Shown here piece after piece: positions 9,221-18,567 of a stretch of 56,442 nucleotides of DNA; within the stretch, counting starts at the first letter, position 1; the number at the start of each line of letters is the position of its first letter. Below the pieces are notes generated by a model. It made no database searches, was not told the DNA's origin, and saw nothing but the letters and a program-made list of their open reading frames with translations. The position numbers and the translations under genes were made by a program. The stretch comes from Candidatus Burarchaeum australiense (GTDB lineage: Archaea > Micrarchaeota > Micrarchaeia > Burarchaeales > Burarchaeaceae): contig CABMJK010000024.1 of assembly GCA_902386535.1 (NCBI GenBank), positions 1 through 56,442 of the forward strand. The letters are read 5' to 3'.

Positions 9221-9238
9221 TGCGAGGGCGCTGGGCGC

Positions 9239-10243
9239 ATGGGGCGGGTCGATTGCATGGTGGATGCGAAAAAAACGGGCGCGGGGAAGAAAACCGGAAG
9301 GCCCATTGTCACCGTGGTCATGATAACCTACAACGGCGTGCGCTACATTGACGATGCGGTCGGGAGCCTGCTCGGGCAGAGCGACAGGAATTTCGAGGTC
9401 GTGATGCTGGACGACTGCTCCACGGACTCGACGCCCGAGAAGGTGCGGGAGGCCCGTGAGAAATTCCGGAAGGCGGGCATAGCGTGCCGGACTTTCAGGA
9501 ACGAGCGCAACCGCGGAACGGGTTACTCGTGGGATCGCGTCTCGAGGCTTTCCGAAACGCCCTGGATAATGTTCCTTGCGGACGACGACATGTACCTGCC
9601 GCGCAAGGTCGAGCGCACCCTGGGATTCATAAAAAGCCATCCGGCCGCGCCCTGGTTTTACCATGACGTGGTCATAATGAAGGAGGCGACCGGCGAGAAG
9701 AAGGGATACGCGATACCGCAGTTCAACACGGGCCGGGATTCCATGCGGCACTTCTTCGAGCTCGCGCTCGCGAATTGTTTCATGGTTCACAATGCGGTCG
9801 CCATAAGGAAGGACGTCTACGAGAAGGCGGGCGGCTTCAGGGACCTGCGCGGGGTCGAGGACTTCGACTTCTGGATGAGGCTCATCGAACAGGGCTTCCT
9901 GCCGCAGAAGATGGAGGGCGAGCCGCTTCTGGTCTACAGGAGCAGGGGCCTGGATGCGAGCCGCTTCCCCTACCAGAGCTACTACGGCTCCTTCGTGCAG
10001 GTGATGAACGATTTCCTCGACAGGCAGGGGCTGGCGAAGACTGCGGACCGGGAAACGCTGGCGCTTGCGCGCGAATTCAGGACCGGAATTTACATCGCAT
10101 ATTTGATGCGCTCGGCAAGGCGCGGGAACTTCTCGCTTGCGCTCAGGGCGTTCGGGGGCATGGTGAGGCGGGATTTCTCGCCCGTGCAGTTCGCGAAGAT
10201 GTCCGTTAACAAGTTTTCCAGGATATTCAAGGGCGAAAATTAG
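9239..10243 (+). CDS. Family 2 glycosyltransferase
   Basis: IVTVVMITYNGVRYIDDAVGSLLGQS...LDDCSTDSTPE...LADDDMY. Confidence 0.88.
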   Translation: MGRVDCMVDAKKTGAGKKTGRPIVTVVMITYNGVRYIDDAVGSLLGQSDRNFEVVMLDDCSTDSTPEKVREAREKFRKAGIACRTFRNERNRGTGYSWDRVSRLSETPWIMFLADDDMYLPRKVERTLGFIKSHPAAPWFYHDVVIMKEATGEKKGYAIPQFNTGRDSMRHFFELALANCFMVHNAVAIRKDVYEKAGGFRDLRGVEDFDFWMRLIEQGFLPQKMEGEPLLVYRSRGLDASRFPYQSYYGSFVQVMNDFLDRQGLAKTADRETLALAREFRTGIYIAYLMRSARRGNFSLALRAFGGMVRRDFSPVQFAKMSVNKFSRIFKGEN

Positions 10244-10294
10244 TTCAGTTGCCCTTTCGGTTCATCGATTCATTTGTCCGTTCAGTTCATCGAT

Positions 10295-11443
10295 TCATCT
10301 GCCGACCTTCTTTCCGTGCGCATCGGCTGCGCGGGCCGTCGTCTCAACCACATAAGCTGTTTCCTCATCGGTCATGCCAGGCCAGATGGGCAGCGAAAGT
10401 ATGCGCCTCGCCAGCTTCTCGGTGCCGCGCAGCGGCGTCTTGCGGAAGGGCAGGTGCTCGGCATAGGCCTTCTGCTGGTGGCAGGGAATCGGGTAGTGGA
10501 TTTGGGCGCGCACGCCCGCATCGTTCAGCTGCTTGATGACCGCGTCGCGTATGGTTTCGTGCACCTGCACCACGAAGAGGTGGTAAACGTGGCGCCCGCC
10601 TGGGCGCTCGCGCTGGAGCCTCATCAGCGCGCGCTTTTCGAGTTCCCCGAGGCCGGCCACATATTTTTGCGCAATGGCGCGGCGCTGCTCGTTCCATTCG
10701 TGCATGCGCTTCAGCTTGGCAGACAGGAACGCGGCCTGGAGCCCGTCAAGGCGGGAGTTGAAGCCCAGCGAATCATGGTAGTATTTCACCTTTGAGCCGT
10801 AGTTGCGCATGGCCGCAACCGAGTCGGCGAGCGCGTCATCGTCAGTGCAAACTGCCCCGGCGTCGCCCAGGGCCCCGAGGTTCTTGCCTGGGTAGAAGCT
10901 GAAGGCCGCGGCCTTGCCAAAGGTGCCCGCATTCTTTCCGCCGAGGCTCGAACCGTGAGCCTGGCATGCGTCCTCGAGCAGGAGGAGGCCGTGCGCCTGC
11001 GCAATCTCGCCCAACCTGCCCATGTCCGCGCACTGGCCGTAGAGATGCACGGGCATGATGGCCTTTATTTTCTTGGACTTGGAAATCGCGCGCTCCACTG
11101 ATTCCGGCGCAAGGCAGTAGTATTCGTCGACCTCGGCGAAAACCGGCCTGGCACCTGCCAGCGTGACGGCGAACGGCGTGGCCACGAACGTGTGGGAAGG
11201 CACGACAACCTCGTCGCCCTTGCCTATGCCAAGCGCCCTGATCATGAGGACGAGGGCATCGGTGCCGCAGGCCACTCCGAGCGCGCGCTTGGCGCCCACA
11301 AATTTCGCGAACTCGGACTCGAAGGCCTCGACCTCCTTGCCAAGTATGAAGCCAGAACTTGAGAGCACGCGGCCGTAGGCCGCATCGAGCTCGGGCCGCA
11401 TGGCCTCGTGGATGCGCCCAAGATTAACAAAGGGAATTTCCAT
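10295..11443 (-). CDS. DegT/DnrJ/EryC1/StrS sugar aminotransferase
   Basis: IPFVNLGRIHEAM, GVACGTDALVLMIRALGIGKGDEVVVPSHTF, LLLEDACQAHGS, AFSFYPGKNLGALGDAG (PLP lysine). Confidence 0.92.
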   Translation of the reverse strand: MEIPFVNLGRIHEAMRPELDAAYGRVLSSSGFILGKEVEAFESEFAKFVGAKRALGVACGTDALVLMIRALGIGKGDEVVVPSHTFVATPFAVTLAGARPVFAEVDEYYCLAPESVERAISKSKKIKAIMPVHLYGQCADMGRLGEIAQAHGLLLLEDACQAHGSSLGGKNAGTFGKAAAFSFYPGKNLGALGDAGAVCTDDDALADSVAAMRNYGSKVKYYHDSLGFNSRLDGLQAAFLSAKLKRMHEWNEQRRAIAQKYVAGLGELEKRALMRLQRERPGGRHVYHLFVVQVHETIRDAVIKQLNDAGVRAQIHYPIPCHQQKAYAEHLPFRKTPLRGTEKLARRILSLPIWPGMTDEETAYVVETTARAADAHGKKVGR

Positions 11444-11458
11444 TTGATCACCGCATGC

Positions 11459-12463
11459 TTACGCGGAGCTCGAACCCTTCACCTGCTCGTTTATGCGCTC
11501 TATCAGGTCGGTAACCACGAGGCCGAAGGATATGTCGGTTTCGGGTTTCTTCCCGCTGCCGATGCAGTCAATGAAATGCGAGGCCATGTTGGCAAGCGGC
11601 TCGCGGGACTTTATGTACGGGATTATTGTCGAGCCAGGGTTGCATTGCACTACGAAGTCCATATAGGTGGCGGGCGCCTCGAGCGGCCCCTTTATCTCCT
11701 TCTCGTGCACCTCGACCTTGCCCGCAACCCTGACGTCGTCGAATTCCGCCATCTTCCTATCGCCCAGAATCATCACCTTGCGCAGCTTCACGGGCGAGAG
11801 CGAACTCACCATGAGCGTGACCGTCAGGTCGCCGTAATCGAGATAGGCAAAGGCCTCGTCCTCCACGCCCTTTATGAAATGGCTCTTGCCCACCGCGGTC
11901 AGCCTGCGGGGCTTGGCGGCCTTTTCGCCCAACCAGTAGACGAGCATCGAGACGTCGTGGGTCATCAGGTCCTCGACGACGTTCACGTCCCGCCGCAGGA
12001 ACTCGATTGCCTGCCGCTGGAACTGGAATGCGTGCAGGGTGCCCAGCTCCTGCTTGTCGAGCAGCGTTTTCAGGTAGCGCACGCTGTCCCCGTAGATGAA
12101 AGTGTAATCCACCATCAGCGTCAGTTTTTTCTCATGCGCGAGCTTCGCGAGCTCGCGTGCATCCTCCACGTTGGTGGTGACGGGCTTTTCGACAAGCACG
12201 TGCTTGCCGGCCTCGAGCGCGAGCTTGGCCAGTGCATGGTGGGTTTTGGGCGGCGTGGCGATTATGACCGCGTCCACGTCCGGCAGGACCTCTTCGAAGG
12301 AGGAAACCACTTTGATGAACGGATACTCCTCGGCCGCCCGCTCGCGCTTCTTCGCGTCCAGGTCGACGATGTAGCGGAGCTCGGCGCCCTTTGCCTTCGA
12401 GAAGTTCCTCGCGAGGTTGGGACCCCAATAACCGTAGCCCACGAGGACGAGCCTCACAGCCAT
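11459..12463 (-). CDS. Gfo/Idh/MocA-family oxidoreductase
   Basis: MAVRLVLVGYGYWGPNLARNF Rossmann start, IIATPPKTHHALAKLALEAGKHVLVEKPVTT; start trimmed to ATG at 12463. Confidence 0.88.
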   Translation of the reverse strand: MAVRLVLVGYGYWGPNLARNFSKAKGAELRYIVDLDAKKRERAAEEYPFIKVVSSFEEVLPDVDAVIIATPPKTHHALAKLALEAGKHVLVEKPVTTNVEDARELAKLAHEKKLTLMVDYTFIYGDSVRYLKTLLDKQELGTLHAFQFQRQAIEFLRRDVNVVEDLMTHDVSMLVYWLGEKAAKPRRLTAVGKSHFIKGVEDEAFAYLDYGDLTVTLMVSSLSPVKLRKVMILGDRKMAEFDDVRVAGKVEVHEKEIKGPLEAPATYMDFVVQCNPGSTIIPYIKSREPLANMASHFIDCIGSGKKPETDISFGLVVTDLIERINEQVKGSSSA

Positions 12464-12517
12464 GACGGGAATTCGACTCAGAAGGCTTTTATTCGTTTGG
12501 ACGGCCTTGATGTAGGC

Positions 12518-13474
12518 ATGGCTGAAGGCCCTAAAATCGCGGTCATCGGAAACGGCACGATAGCGGTCGAGTGCTGCGCCCACCTGCTGGGCCTGGGCGA
12601 GAACGTCGCGTTCATAGTCGGAGACCACAAGGACGACGGGAGGGACGGCTGGCAGAAGTCTCTCGCGAAATTCGCGCGCGGGCACGACATCCCCTTCCAC
12701 CAGCCAGAGGGCATAAACGAGCAGAAGTGGTACGACTTCTTTGCAAAGGAGGCGCCGGACTTCCTGCTGTCTTTCCAATACCGGTTCATAATCAGGCGGC
12801 AGATAATCGGGAGCGCGCGAAAGCTGGCCGCGAACCTGCATTTCGCGCCCCTGCCCCGCTACCGCGGCATGTACCCTATAGCCTGGGCGCTGCTCAACGG
12901 CGAGAAGGAGTTCGGGGTCACGATACATGAGATAGACCCGGGAGTGGACTCGGGGGACATAATCGCGCAGAAGCTTTTTTCCGTCGAGGAAAGCGACACC
13001 GCGAGAACGCTTTACTTCAAGGCAGTCGAGAAAGGCGCCGAGCTTTTCCGCGAGGCGTGGCCCTCGATGCGCGGCATGAGCTTCAGACGCACCCAGCAGG
13101 ACCCGGCCAAGGCGCTCTACAACCCGAAGGGCTCGATTGATTTTTCCAGGAACCGCATGGACTGGTCGCTGCCGGCCGAGAAGGCGTTCAACTTCGCGCG
13201 CGCCTTCATCTTCGTGCCCTTCCAATTGCCCACCATGATGCATGAGGGCAATGAGCTGAAGATTGTGAGGGTGAGAAAGGCGGATGCAAAAGGCGGGAGC
13301 AGGACGGGGGCGAAGCCAGGCACCGTGCTTGCGGTTTCCGACGAGGGGGCGGAGGTTGCCTGCGGTTCGGGCTCGCTGGTCGTGGCGCTCACGGACGAAG
13401 TCTCCGAGCAGGTGCTGCCGCAGTGCGAGTTCATGAAAAAATATGGAATAAGGAAGGGGGCCTCGCTAGGCTGA
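12518..13474 (+). CDS. Formyltransferase (Fmt-like; likely sugar N-formyltransferase)
   Basis: IAVIGNGTIAVECCAHLL, NLHFAPLPRYRGMYPIAWALLNGEKEFGVTIHEIDPGVDSGDIIAQ (HxPLPxxRG...D motifs); start trimmed to ATG at 12518. Confidence 0.85.
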   Translation: MAEGPKIAVIGNGTIAVECCAHLLGLGENVAFIVGDHKDDGRDGWQKSLAKFARGHDIPFHQPEGINEQKWYDFFAKEAPDFLLSFQYRFIIRRQIIGSARKLAANLHFAPLPRYRGMYPIAWALLNGEKEFGVTIHEIDPGVDSGDIIAQKLFSVEESDTARTLYFKAVEKGAELFREAWPSMRGMSFRRTQQDPAKALYNPKGSIDFSRNRMDWSLPAEKAFNFARAFIFVPFQLPTMMHEGNELKIVRVRKADAKGGSRTGAKPGTVLAVSDEGAEVACGSGSLVVALTDEVSEQVLPQCEFMKKYGIRKGASLG

Positions 13475-13483
13475 GCAACAGAC

Positions 13484-14203
13484 TCAAACCTGCTTGGACT
13501 TTCTCGCTATCGTGCTTGCGCGGTATAGGGACTCGAACGTGCCAGCGTCGGTCCAGTCGCCCTTCAGAAGGTGGAAGCCCAGCTTGTCGGCCTTCACGTA
13601 GTGGTTGTTAACGTCCGTAATCTCGTACTCGCCGCGCGCGCTTGGCTTGAGCGAGCGGATGACGCTGAAAACGGATGGCGAGTAGAGATAGAGGCCGATG
13701 ACCGCGTAGTTGCTCTTCGGCTTCGCGGGCTTCTCGATTATCGAGACTATTTTTTCGCCGCTGACTTCGGCCACCCCGAAGCGGTTGGCATCGGGCACGG
13801 CCTTGAGAAATACCACGGCCTCGTCCTTGCCCGCATCGAACGCGCGTATCGCGCCGCCCACGTCCTCGTCGATTATGTTGTCGCCCAGGATTACGGCGAA
13901 CTTCGAGCTGCCCGCGAAATCCTCGGCCAGCGAAAGGGCCTGCGCTATGCCGCCGCTCTCGTCCTGCAGCCTGTACGTGAGCCTGCACCCGAGGTCATGG
14001 CCGCTGCCGAGCAGCTTCATGAAATCGCCCGCGCTCTCCTTGCCCGTGACTATCAGGATGTCGGTTATGCCGGCCTTCAGCAGCGTGTTGAGAGGATACA
14101 AGATCATGGGCTTGTCGTAGACAGGCAGCAGGTGCTTGTTCGTAATTTCTGTGAGGGGCCTGAGCCTCGTGCCCGCCCCGCCTGCAAGAATCACTCCGCG
14201 CAT
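13484..14203 (-). CDS. Glucose-1-phosphate thymidylyltransferase-like
   Basis: MRGVILAGGAGTRLRPLTEITNKHLLPVYDKPMILYPL, VILGDNIIDED; start trimmed to 14203. Confidence 0.85.
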   Translation of the reverse strand: MRGVILAGGAGTRLRPLTEITNKHLLPVYDKPMILYPLNTLLKAGITDILIVTGKESAGDFMKLLGSGHDLGCRLTYRLQDESGGIAQALSLAEDFAGSSKFAVILGDNIIDEDVGGAIRAFDAGKDEAVVFLKAVPDANRFGVAEVSGEKIVSIIEKPAKPKSNYAVIGLYLYSPSVFSVIRSLKPSARGEYEITDVNNHYVKADKLGFHLLKGDWTDAGTFESLYRASTIARKSKQV

Positions 14204-14292
14204 AGAATCAACCTCCACAAAATAATCACACGCCATCAGTTCGTCTTTCCTTCCTCCTCCCGCGTTTTCATCATCGCCATCATCTCGCGCCA

Positions 14293-15225
14293 TCAGTTCG
14301 TCTTCCCCTCTTCCTCCTGCTTTTTCATCACCATCAGCCCGTGCTCCGAATTCAGAAGTTTCACGCCCGTCTCGTGCTCGGTCCTGGACACGTCGAGGCA
14401 GCCGTTCATGGGCCGGGCCGCGGCCTGGCGCAAGTCCGCTGTCTTGACGGGCGAGATCAGCGTGTCGTCCAGGCCAAAGACCTGCGCAGCCTTGAGCGCG
14501 AACTCGAACCTGCTCAGGCAGTCATTGCCCGTGACGTGCCAGAGGCCGGTCTTCTCGAGCTCCACCAGGCGCAGCAAAACTTCGGCCGCATTGTCGGCCA
14601 GCGTCGGCCCGTTGTACTGGTCGTCGACTATCTTGACCGGCTTGCGTGCGCGCAGCTCACCCAGCAGCCAGGTGACGAAATTCTTTTTCACCGGGTGCCA
14701 GCCGTAGATTACGCTCGTGCGCGCCACCAGGTTGTCCGCATCCATGCCCAGCAGCTCGCCCTCCGCAGTCGACTTGCTCTCGGCATAGACGCTCTCGGGA
14801 TTCGGCTCGTCCTCGGGCTTGTACTTGCCCCGCTTCTTCCCGTCGAAAACGTAGTCTGTTGACATGAACAAATACTGCGCGCCGATTTTCTCGCATGAGG
14901 TAGCAAGGTTCAGCGAGGCATCCACATTTATGAGCCTGGCTTTTGCCGGGTCGGTCTCGCACGCGTCAACCACGTGGAAGGCAGCTGTGTTGATGACTGC
15001 TTCGGGCTTCAGCTCGCGCACGAGCCTGCTGGCAGATTCCAAGTCAGCCACGTCAAGCAGATGGCCGGGCCCGGGGTGCCAGCTCGCGCCCGTGTGGTAA
15101 GTGTAGTCCACGCTGAACTTCCCGCTGGCGCGCGCCTTCTGCACGAGCCTGTTGCCGAGCAAGCCGAGGCCGCCGATTACGAGCAAGGATTTCATCATAC
15201 CACCTTCACCGCACGGATGCGGCAT
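14293..15225 (-). CDS. dTDP-4-dehydrorhamnose reductase-like (RmlD/SDR)
   Basis: LLVIGGLGLLGNRLVQKA, NTAAFHVVDACETDP, STDYVFDGKKRGKYKPEDEPNPESVYAESK. Confidence 0.85.
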   Translation of the reverse strand: MPHPCGEGGMMKSLLVIGGLGLLGNRLVQKARASGKFSVDYTYHTGASWHPGPGHLLDVADLESASRLVRELKPEAVINTAAFHVVDACETDPAKARLINVDASLNLATSCEKIGAQYLFMSTDYVFDGKKRGKYKPEDEPNPESVYAESKSTAEGELLGMDADNLVARTSVIYGWHPVKKNFVTWLLGELRARKPVKIVDDQYNGPTLADNAAEVLLRLVELEKTGLWHVTGNDCLSRFEFALKAAQVFGLDDTLISPVKTADLRQAAARPMNGCLDVSRTEHETGVKLLNSEHGLMVMKKQEEEGKTN

Positions 15226-16006
15226 CCTTCTTCGAATGCACGTTCGCGAACTCGCCCGACACGAGGCAGCCAGAGAGCTTGCCGAGCTTGCTCAGCCGCG
15301 CGAACTGCGCGTCCAGCGGGCCTTTGGCCTCGAGCAGCGAGAAGATTTCGGGCTCCGCGAAGCCAGTCATTGTGGCGACCAGATGGCTCTCGCTTTTCGC
15401 TGGCTTCTCCCAGTAGCGCGTGATGAGGCTGCCGTCCATCATCACGAGCGAGCTCTTTGTCCAGGCAAAGCCGGTGCCATAATAGACTGCGAGCGTGACC
15501 GGGTTGTCCTGGCGCCTGTGGAACTTTAGCACTGTTGAAAGGTCAAAAGTGAAGTAGTGGTCGCAGGGCACGAACAGGAACGTGCCGCTTATGTGCGGCC
15601 GGGCCAGAGCGAGCGTGTGTGCGCTGCCATTGTGCTCCTTTTCCTCGACGTATTTCAGCGAGACGCCGGCCGAGGCGCCGTTCTCGAACTCGTTGAATAT
15701 TGCAGCGTTCACCTTGTGCGAGCCCACAATCATGATGTCCGTGAAGCCGGCCTCGCGGAGCCTTTCGAGCGAGTGGGCGAGCAGCGGCTTGCCCTTCACA
15801 GGGATGAGCGGCCGGTAAGTGTGCGCATCCGCAGACCAGAGGCCCTCAGCAGGCCCGCCCGCCAGCACAACGGCAGTTCGCTTCGCGCCCACGCTGCGGC
15901 CTATGAGCCCCTCAATGGCCTCCGAGCGCGTGCCCTCGCCGTGCTGCGCGTCGAATTCCTTCATGAGGCCCTCGTCGAGCGAGAGCGAAACCCTGACTTT
16001 TGCCAT
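15206..16006 (-). CDS. Ribbon-helix-helix domain fused to sugar nucleotidyltransferase
   Basis: N-terminal MAKVRVSLSLDEGLMKEFDAQHGEGTRSEAIEGLIGRS (RHH/CopG-like), then TAVVLAGGPAEGLWSADAHTYRPLIPVKGKPLLAHSL. Confidence 0.75.
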   Translation of the reverse strand: MAKVRVSLSLDEGLMKEFDAQHGEGTRSEAIEGLIGRSVGAKRTAVVLAGGPAEGLWSADAHTYRPLIPVKGKPLLAHSLERLREAGFTDIMIVGSHKVNAAIFNEFENGASAGVSLKYVEEKEHNGSAHTLALARPHISGTFLFVPCDHYFTFDLSTVLKFHRRQDNPVTLAVYYGTGFAWTKSSLVMMDGSLITRYWEKPAKSESHLVATMTGFAEPEIFSLLEAKGPLDAQFARLSKLGKLSGCLVSGEFANVHSKKDAASVR

Positions 16007-16138
16007 AGTAATACTCCCGTAATACGTTTTAATACCAGGGTATTATAAACCTATGTTTCGTTACTGACTCATTGACTCGGAAGGAGGAGATGACGGGAAT
16101 TGAAGTGAAAAGGAAAGGGCGGAAACGGCGCGGAGGCG

Positions 16139-16615
16139 ATGGCGATGATCGACGGGATTGAAGTGAAGGAACTGAAGATGATAAAGGACAACCGCGGGTT
16201 CCTGATGGAAATCCTGCGCGGCAGCGACAAGATAAAATCCGACGGGCAGGGAGCCTTCGGGCAGATGTACATCAGCACGGCCTACCCTGCGGTGATAAAG
16301 GGCAAGCACATGCACAAGCTGCAGACAGACCATCTCACAGTCATCAAGGGCAGGGGAGCGATTCACCTGGAGGACCAGCGCGAGGGCAGCCCGACCAAGG
16401 GGAAGAAGGAAGTCATACTCGTGGGAGAGGACAATTGGAAGCTCGTGAAGATACCGCCGGGCATCTGGCACTCGACCGAGAATGTCGGGACAGAGGTGTG
16501 CTACTTCATCAACTACGTGACAAGGGAATACAACCACAAGGAGCCTGACGAATACCGGGGAGCGTTTGACGAGAACGAGAGGAAGATGCCCTGGAAGCCA
16601 TTGATTATGGGGTAG
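16139..16615 (+). CDS. RmlC-like cupin (dTDP-sugar 3,5-epimerase family)
   Basis: KDNRGFLMEILR, HMHKLQTDHLTVIKGRGAIHLED, KIPPGIWHSTENVGTEVCYFINY. Confidence 0.82.
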   Translation: MAMIDGIEVKELKMIKDNRGFLMEILRGSDKIKSDGQGAFGQMYISTAYPAVIKGKHMHKLQTDHLTVIKGRGAIHLEDQREGSPTKGKKEVILVGEDNWKLVKIPPGIWHSTENVGTEVCYFINYVTREYNHKEPDEYRGAFDENERKMPWKPLIMG

Positions 16616-16653
16616 GGAACGGGCGATGAAAAATATGCTGCGGGGTTGATGGC

Positions 16654-17613
16654 ATGGTCGTTTTGGTAACAGGTGGTGCGGGCTATATCGGCTCGGAACT
16701 CATACGCGAGATGTCAAGGGACAAACGGTTCGCAGGAGAGACCATCCGCATATTGGACAACATGTTCCGCGAGCGCTACGTTTCGCTTTGGAACCTGCCG
16801 CGCGAGGCGCACTATGAATTCATCGAGGGCGACATAAGGAAAAAAGAGGACGTGGCAAAAGCGATGAAGGACGTGACGCTGGTCTATGACCTGGCGGGCA
16901 TCACGAACGCACCCCTTTCGTTCGAGCGCGAGGAGCTCACGCGCCAGGTGAACTACGAGGGCGCGAAGGTCGTGATGGAGGCTGCCGCAAAGGCGGGTGC
17001 GGAGTTGATTTACTCATCCACGGCGAGCGTTTACGGCCCGACCAAGGGCGTGGTGGACGAGACCTACGACTGCAAGCCCGTCAGCCCCTACGGAAAATAC
17101 AAGCTCATGTACGAGATGGAAATGCTGAAGGCGGCCAAGGAGGGCCGGGTGCGCGGCATGGCGCTGCGGCTCGGAACTGTTTACGGCTGGACCATCGGCA
17201 TGAGGTTTGACACCGTAATCGACAGGTTCTGCTATCTTGCGAGCATAGGCATGCCGCTCACCATCTATGACTCGGCCGTGAACGAGAAGAGGCCCTACGC
17301 GCACGTGAAGGATGTGGTGCGGGGCTTCCTATTCGTGCCAGGCAGAAAGGACATGTACGGCGGGACTTACAACCTCGTGGGCCAGAACGCGGGCGTGGGC
17401 GAGGTGGTGGAGGCTATAAAGGGGTTCCTGCCGCAGGTGCAGGTAACCATAACTTCCACCCCTTCGCTCAACCAGCTTTCCTACGTGCTCGACAACGCCA
17501 AGCTCGCGAAGGCTGGCTTCAAGTGCGAGTACGGACTGAAGTCGGGAGTCAAGGATATAATCGACAAGTTCGAGGCGTTCACGCGCAGCAGTAAGAAGCA
17601 GCGGTTTCCTTAA
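16654..17613 (+). CDS. NAD-dependent sugar epimerase/dehydratase (extended SDR)
   Basis: VLVTGGAGYIGSELIREM, IYSSTASVYGPT, SPYGKYKLMYE (YxxxK). Confidence 0.9.
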   Translation: MVVLVTGGAGYIGSELIREMSRDKRFAGETIRILDNMFRERYVSLWNLPREAHYEFIEGDIRKKEDVAKAMKDVTLVYDLAGITNAPLSFEREELTRQVNYEGAKVVMEAAAKAGAELIYSSTASVYGPTKGVVDETYDCKPVSPYGKYKLMYEMEMLKAAKEGRVRGMALRLGTVYGWTIGMRFDTVIDRFCYLASIGMPLTIYDSAVNEKRPYAHVKDVVRGFLFVPGRKDMYGGTYNLVGQNAGVGEVVEAIKGFLPQVQVTITSTPSLNQLSYVLDNAKLAKAGFKCEYGLKSGVKDIIDKFEAFTRSSKKQRFP

Positions 17614-17658
17614 ATCCAGCTTTTAAGCCTTGTTCCAGAAGGCATAGCAGGCGATCTC

Positions 17659-18567
17659 ATGGGTGAAGTGCTTGCAGTCCAGGTCTCGGGCTTGGAAAAA
17701 TCCTACGGAAGCCACAAGGTGCTCAGGAACCTGTCGTTCGACATAAGGCAGGGCGAGATATTCGGCCTCCTGGGGCCCAACGGCGCGGGCAAGACAACGG
17801 CAATCAGGATACTTTTGAACATCATTAAGGCAGACGAAGGCGCCATTCAAATAGAGGGGGAGAAGTTCAGCGCCGTGCAGAGGGACAGGATAGGATACCT
17901 GCCGGAGGAGCGGGGCCTTTACCTTGAGCTTCGCGTGATGGACCAGCTGCTGTATTTTGCCGCGCTCAAGAATGCCGACCCGGCAAAGGCGAGGCGGAAC
18001 GCGGAAATGCTGCTGGAGCGCGTGGGGCTGAAGGAGTATGCAAAGAGCAAGGTCAATGAACTGTCCAAGGGAATGCAGCAGAAGGTGCAGTTCATCTCCA
18101 CCATAATCCACGACCCCGACCTCATAATACTGGACGAACCGTTCTCCGGCCTGGACCCGATAAATTCCAAGCTCATCAAGGACATGATACTGGAGCTCCG
18201 GGAGCTTGGGAAGACCGTGGTCCTGAGCACGCACCAGATGGAGCAGGTCGAGAGGATGTGCGACAGGATAGTGATGATAAACCGCGGCGACAGGGTGCTT
18301 TACGGCTCGCTGGAAGATGTCAAGGGAAATTACGGAAGGCACTCGCTCGTGGTCGGCTATGCGGGCGAGTTTCCGAAAAAGAAGATGGAGGGCGTGAAAA
18401 AGGCCGAGGTGTATGGGAACAGCGCGGAACTTGTGCTTGAAACGGGCGCCTCGCCGACTGCGGTGCTGGCCAGCCTCCTGAAGGAGAAGCTGGAAATAAC
18501 GAAGTTCGAGCTTACCGAGATGTCGCTCAACGAGATTTTCATATCCATAGTGGAGGGTTCGAAATGA
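17659..18567 (+). CDS. ABC transporter ATP-binding protein (NatA-like)
   Basis: LLGPNGAGKTTAIRIL Walker A, LSKGMQQKVQ signature, LIILDEPFSGLDP Walker B. Confidence 0.93.
   Translation: MGEVLAVQVSGLEKSYGSHKVLRNLSFDIRQGEIFGLLGPNGAGKTTAIRILLNIIKADEGAIQIEGEKFSAVQRDRIGYLPEERGLYLELRVMDQLLYFAALKNADPAKARRNAEMLLERVGLKEYAKSKVNELSKGMQQKVQFISTIIHDPDLIILDEPFSGLDPINSKLIKDMILELRELGKTVVLSTHQMEQVERMCDRIVMINRGDRVLYGSLEDVKGNYGRHSLVVGYAGEFPKKKMEGVKKAEVYGNSAELVLETGASPTAVLASLLKEKLEITKFELTEMSLNEIFISIVEGSK

Noticed and set aside
11408-12517. N-terminal extension of the formyltransferase ORF (and extension of the 11459-13243 ORF)
   Set aside because: Both are shadow extensions into the opposite-strand neighbour; conserved starts are ATG 12518 (+) and ATG 12463 (-).
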